The notes under the pieces are model-generated. The model was given only the letters and a program-made list of their open reading frames with translations. It was not told the origin of the DNA and searched no databases. A stretch of DNA of 64,000 nt from Pseudomonas vranovensis DSM 16006 (lineage in GTDB: Bacteria > Pseudomonadota > Gammaproteobacteria > Pseudomonadales > Pseudomonadaceae), in assembly GCF_000425805.1 (NCBI RefSeq), contig NZ_AUED01000004.1, positions 124,001-188,000 on the forward strand, written 5' to 3'. Position numbers and translations under genes: made by a program. Positions 61,310 through 64,000 of this stretch are shown in pieces (positions within the stretch are counted from its first letter, which is position 1; each line of letters begins with the position of its first letter).

Positions 61310-62674
61310 ATGAACCCGCGACCGGGCAATCAGCTGTTCGATGCCTACTTCACCGCAGTCGCCATGCGTGAAGTATTCAGTGACCGAGGCCGGGTGCAGG
61401 GCATGCTCGATTTCGAGGCTGCCCTGGCCCGGGCCGAAGCGGCCGTGGGGGTGATTCCGCAGGTTGCGGTGGCACCCATCGAGGCCGCCTGCCAGGCCGA
61501 GCACTATGACTATGCCGCGCTGGCCGAGGCCATCGGCATTGCCGGCAACTCGGCCATCCCGCTGGTCAAGGCACTGGGCAAGGTGATCGCCAGCGGAGTG
61601 CCCGAGGCCGAGCGCTATGTACACTTGGGCGCCACCAGCCAGGATGCGATGGACACCGGGTTGGTCCTGCAACTGCGTGCCGCCCTGGGCCTGATTGAAG
61701 ACGACTTGCAGCGCCTGGCCGACGCCCTGGCGCATCAGGCCCAGGCCCATGCCGATACACCGTTGGCCGGACGTACCTGGTTGCAGCATGCAACGCCAGT
61801 CACCCTGGGCATGAAGATCGCTGGCTGGCTGGGCGCCTTGACCCGTCACCGCCAGCGTTTGCAGGAGCTCAAGCCACGCTTGCTGACACTGCAGTTCGGC
61901 GGCGCCTCCGGCACCCTGGCGGCACTGGGTGACAAAGCGCTGCCGGTGGCCGAAGCCCTGGCCCAGCAACTGGACCTGCAACTGCCCGAGCAACCCTGGC
62001 ACACCCAGCGCGACCGCCTGGTGGAGTTCGCCTCGGTGCTGGGCCTGATCGCCGGCAGCTTGGGCAAGCTGGGTCGCGACATCAGCCTGCTGATGCAGAC
62101 AGAAGCGGCGGAAGTGTTCGAACCGTCTGCACCGGGCAAGGGCGGATCCTCGACCATGCCGCACAAGCGCAACCCGGTGGGCGCTGCCGTATTGATCGGC
62201 GCTGCCACGCGAGTGCCGGGGCTGGTGTCGACGATGTTTGCCGCCATGCCTCAGGAGCACGAGCGCAGCCTGGGCTTGTGGCATGCCGAATGGGAGACCC
62301 TGCCGGAAATCTGCTGCCTGGTTTCCGGTGCGTTGCGCCAGGCGCAGATCATCGCCGATGGCCTGCAGGTGGATGCCGAACGCATGCGCCAGAACCTCGA
62401 CCTGACCCAGGGCCTGGTGCTGGCCGAAGCGGTGAGCATCGTTTTGGCTCAACGCCTGGGCCGCGACAGCGCCCATCATTTGCTGGAACGCTGCTGCAAG
62501 CGCGCAGTGGCCGAGCAGCGACACCTGCGCGCCGTGCTCGGCGACGACCCACAGGTGAGCGCCGAACTTTCACCCGACGAACTCGATCGTCTGCTCGACC
62601 CCGCCCACTACCTTGGCCAGGCTCGCGCCTGGGTCGAGCGGGCGCTGGCCGAACATCACCGTTTCAATGCCTGA
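61310..62674 (+). CDS. pcaB: 3-carboxy-cis,cis-muconate cycloisomerase (PcaB)
   Basis: A 454-residue homotetrameric enzyme of the fumarase/aspartase superfamily that closes 3-carboxymuconate to gamma-carboxymuconolactone. The family signature GKGGSSTMPHKRNPVGAAVL (about residues 278-297) is intact; HLGATSQDAMDTGLVLQ holds the catalytic region. The start is ATG 61310, with GAAGGA upstream. Followed 11 nt later by pcaD, part of pcaTBDC. Confidence 0.95.
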   Translation: MNPRPGNQLFDAYFTAVAMREVFSDRGRVQGMLDFEAALARAEAAVGVIPQVAVAPIEAACQAEHYDYAALAEAIGIAGNSAIPLVKALGKVIASGVPEAERYVHLGATSQDAMDTGLVLQLRAALGLIEDDLQRLADALAHQAQAHADTPLAGRTWLQHATPVTLGMKIAGWLGALTRHRQRLQELKPRLLTLQFGGASGTLAALGDKALPVAEALAQQLDLQLPEQPWHTQRDRLVEFASVLGLIAGSLGKLGRDISLLMQTEAAEVFEPSAPGKGGSSTMPHKRNPVGAAVLIGAATRVPGLVSTMFAAMPQEHERSLGLWHAEWETLPEICCLVSGALRQAQIIADGLQVDAERMRQNLDLTQGLVLAEAVSIVLAQRLGRDSAHHLLERCCKRAVAEQRHLRAVLGDDPQVSAELSPDELDRLLDPAHYLGQARAWVERALAEHHRFNA

Positions 62675-62685
62675 AGGAGGCTGCA

Positions 62686-63477
62686 GTGGCACAGGTACAA
62701 CTCGCCGATGGCGCACTCAACTACCAACTCGACGGGCCTGAAGGCGCGCCGGTGCTGGTGCTGTCCAACTCGCTGGGCACCGACCTGCACATGTGGGACA
62801 CCCAGGTGCCGGCCTTTACCGCGCACTTTCGTGTGCTGCGCTACGACACCCGTGGCCATGGCGGTTCGCTGGTGACCGATGGACCGTACAGCATCGAGCA
62901 ACTGGGCCAGGATGTACTGGCGCTGCTCGACGCGCTGAAGATCGAACGCGCGCATTTCTGCGGCTTGTCCATGGGCGGGCTGATCGGTCAGTGGCTGGGC
63001 ATCAATGCCGGCGAGCGCTTGAATCGCCTGGTCGTTTGCAACACCGCCGCCAAGATCGGCTCGCCAGATACCTGGAACCCGCGTATTGAAATGGTCCTGC
63101 GTGATCGCCAGGCGGCGATGGTCGGTTTGCGCGATGCCTCGATCGAGCGCTGGTTCACCCCGGGCTATTCCTCGACCAATCCGGATCAGGCCAAACGCAT
63201 CACCGACATGCTCGCCGCCACCTCGCCAGAAGGCTATGCGGCCAACTGCGGTGCAGTGCGCGATGCCGATTTTCGCGATCAACTGGGCGAAATCAAGGTG
63301 CCGTTGCTGGTGGTGTCGGGCAGTCATGACGCGGTCACGCCGCCGTCGGGCGGGCTGTTCATCCAGGAGAACGTGGAGGGTGCCGAGTACGCTGAATTCC
63401 ATGCCGCGCACTTGTCCAACGTCGAAGTGGGCGAGCCGTTCAGCCGCCGTGTGATCGACTTTCTGCTGGCCCGCTGA
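62686..63477 (+). CDS. pcaD: 3-oxoadipate enol-lactonase (PcaD)
   Basis: A 263-residue alpha/beta hydrolase that opens beta-ketoadipate enol-lactone. Catalytic triad: Ser in FCGLSMGGLIG, Asp in VVSGSHDAVTPP and His in FHAAHLSNVE; oxyanion region LSNSLGTDLHMWD. The start is GTG 62686, because GAAGGAGG lies 7 nt upstream and the size matches the family; the long upstream frame is an overlap with pcaB. Ends 10 nt before pcaC. Confidence 0.95.
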   Translation: MAQVQLADGALNYQLDGPEGAPVLVLSNSLGTDLHMWDTQVPAFTAHFRVLRYDTRGHGGSLVTDGPYSIEQLGQDVLALLDALKIERAHFCGLSMGGLIGQWLGINAGERLNRLVVCNTAAKIGSPDTWNPRIEMVLRDRQAAMVGLRDASIERWFTPGYSSTNPDQAKRITDMLAATSPEGYAANCGAVRDADFRDQLGEIKVPLLVVSGSHDAVTPPSGGLFIQENVEGAEYAEFHAAHLSNVEVGEPFSRRVIDFLLAR

Positions 63478-63487
63478 GGAGCATCCC

Positions 63488-63880
63488 GTGGACGAGAAAC
63501 AACGCTACGAAGAGGGTATGAAGGTGCGTCGTGCGGTACTGGGCGATGCCCATGTCGATCGCAGCCTGAGCAACCTCACCGCGTTCAACGGTGAGTTCCA
63601 GGAGATGATCACCCGTCATGCCTGGGGCGATATCTGGACCCGCCCGGGTTTGTCGCGGCATACGCGCAGCCTGATCACCATCGCCATGCTGATCGGCATG
63701 AACCGCAACGAGGAGCTCAAGCTGCACTTGCGCGCGGCCGCCAACAACGGCGTAACCCGCGAAGAGATCAAGGAAGTGCTGATGCAGAGCGCAATCTACT
63801 GCGGTATTCCGGCGGCCAATGCCACCTTCCACCTGGCGGAGTCGGTGTGGGATGAGTTGGGGGTTGAGTCGCGGGGCTGA
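63488..63880 (+). CDS. pcaC: 4-carboxymuconolactone decarboxylase (PcaC)
   Basis: A 130-residue decarboxylase that makes beta-ketoadipate enol-lactone from gamma-carboxymuconolactone. AhpD-like fold; conserved GDIWTRPGLSRHTRSLITIAMLIGMNRNEELKLHLRAA and EVLMQSAIYCGIPAANATFHLA (C and H near the active site). Separate from pcaD, unlike the pcaL fusion of some actinobacteria. The start is GTG 63488 behind GAGGAG. Followed by a repeat. Confidence 0.96.
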   Translation: MDEKQRYEEGMKVRRAVLGDAHVDRSLSNLTAFNGEFQEMITRHAWGDIWTRPGLSRHTRSLITIAMLIGMNRNEELKLHLRAAANNGVTREEIKEVLMQSAIYCGIPAANATFHLAESVWDELGVESRG

Positions 63881-63928
63881 GGCCATCGCGGGGCAGGCCC
63901 GCGCCTACCGGCTGGTAGGCGCGGGCTG
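63881..63928. repeat. REP-family element with a perfect 13-bp hairpin
   Basis: CCATCGCGGGGCAGGCCCGCG is the same REP core as at 18919-19011. GCCCGCGCCTACC (63897-63909) pairs perfectly with GGTAGGCGCGGGC (63914-63926). It lies 1 nt after pcaC and probably also ends that transcript. Confidence 0.7.
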
Positions 63929-64000
63929 TCAAACCACAGGCCCGGCATTGCGCTCCACAGCCTGCTTCAATTCAGGGCACAGCCCCAGCAAGAATGCCAG
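63929..64000 (-). CDS. 3' end of an unidentified gene at the window edge
   Basis: An open frame on the minus strand enters from the right edge and ends at TGA 63931-63929, giving 23 residues (LAFLLGLCPELKQAVERNAGPVV). Too short to identify. The stop sits right at the REP border, as expected for a real gene end facing pcaC. Confidence 0.35.
   Translation of the reverse strand: MAFLLGLCPELKQAVERNAGPVV

Overview
The window is a contiguous piece of a high-GC Pseudomonas chromosome, from the P. putida/P. fluorescens side of the genus. The gene orders fxsA-groES-groEL, colRS with its flanking targets, bifA-sodB, pyeR-pyeM-xenB, olsB-olsA, sbcB-mvaT-purU and the pca cluster are all pseudomonad arrangements. 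I saw no tRNA, rRNA, CRISPR, insertion sequence, prophage or other sign of recent transfer. Almost all of it is core-type DNA with tight gene spacing, clear Shine-Dalgarno sequences and Rho-independent terminators between convergent genes.

Layout. 1-3.8 kb: ampG end, alkyltransferase-like protein, DUF481 outer-membrane protein, HugZ-type haem protein with a Fur-like site, fxsA. 3.8-6.1 kb: groES-groEL behind a sigma-32-type promoter and a structured leader. 6.1-10.8 kb: envelope-stress block made of the ColR/ColS two-component system, a divergent PAP2 phosphatase with a perfect ColR box, and a downstream methyltransferase, InaA-type kinase and small exported protein. 10.8-15.1 kb: RND pump and adaptor. 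15.2-20.4 kb: iron-type periplasmic cluster (two imelysin-family lipoproteins, a di-haem DUF1111 lipoprotein, DUF1513). 20.5-23.5 kb: BifA c-di-GMP phosphodiesterase and Fe-superoxide dismutase. 23.6-30 kb: LysE/ArgP pair, SDR, coiled-coil membrane protein, xenB-pyeM-pyeR. 30-36.5 kb: acpH, ornithine-lipid genes olsBA behind a possible PhoB repeat array, acyl-CoA-dehydrogenase-like protein, serine hydrolase, YceI, phospholipase-D/cardiolipin-synthase-like protein. 36.5-45.2 kb: class I fumarase, ferredoxin reductase, pykA, lipoprotein, PilZ protein, sbcB, mvaT, purU and a small gene. 45.2-48.1 kb: overlapping three-gene glycolipid-type operon. 48.2-53.3 kb: McpG-like chemoreceptor, HerA-like ATPase, PiT phosphate transporter. 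53.6-54.4 kb: small gene, a gene-poor gap and a predicted small RNA. 54.4-63.9 kb: complete pcaRKIJFTBDC cluster for the beta-ketoadipate pathway.

How the genes work together. The pca block imports 4-hydroxybenzoate/protocatechuate-type compounds (PcaK) and takes carboxymuconate through PcaB, PcaC, PcaD, PcaIJ and PcaF to succinyl-CoA and acetyl-CoA under PcaR. Paired PcaR half-sites lie over the -35 and -10 positions of three promoters (pcaR, pcaK, pcaI) with the same geometry. The strongest candidate for something undescribed is a predicted ~92-nt small RNA transcribed divergently from pcaR (about 54207-54298, minus strand). It has a near-consensus sigma-70 promoter touching the PcaR operator, a 5' hairpin and a strong terminator. 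The iron-type periplasmic cluster at 15-20 kb and the three-gene glycolipid operon at 45-48 kb are the best candidates for poorly characterised protein systems.
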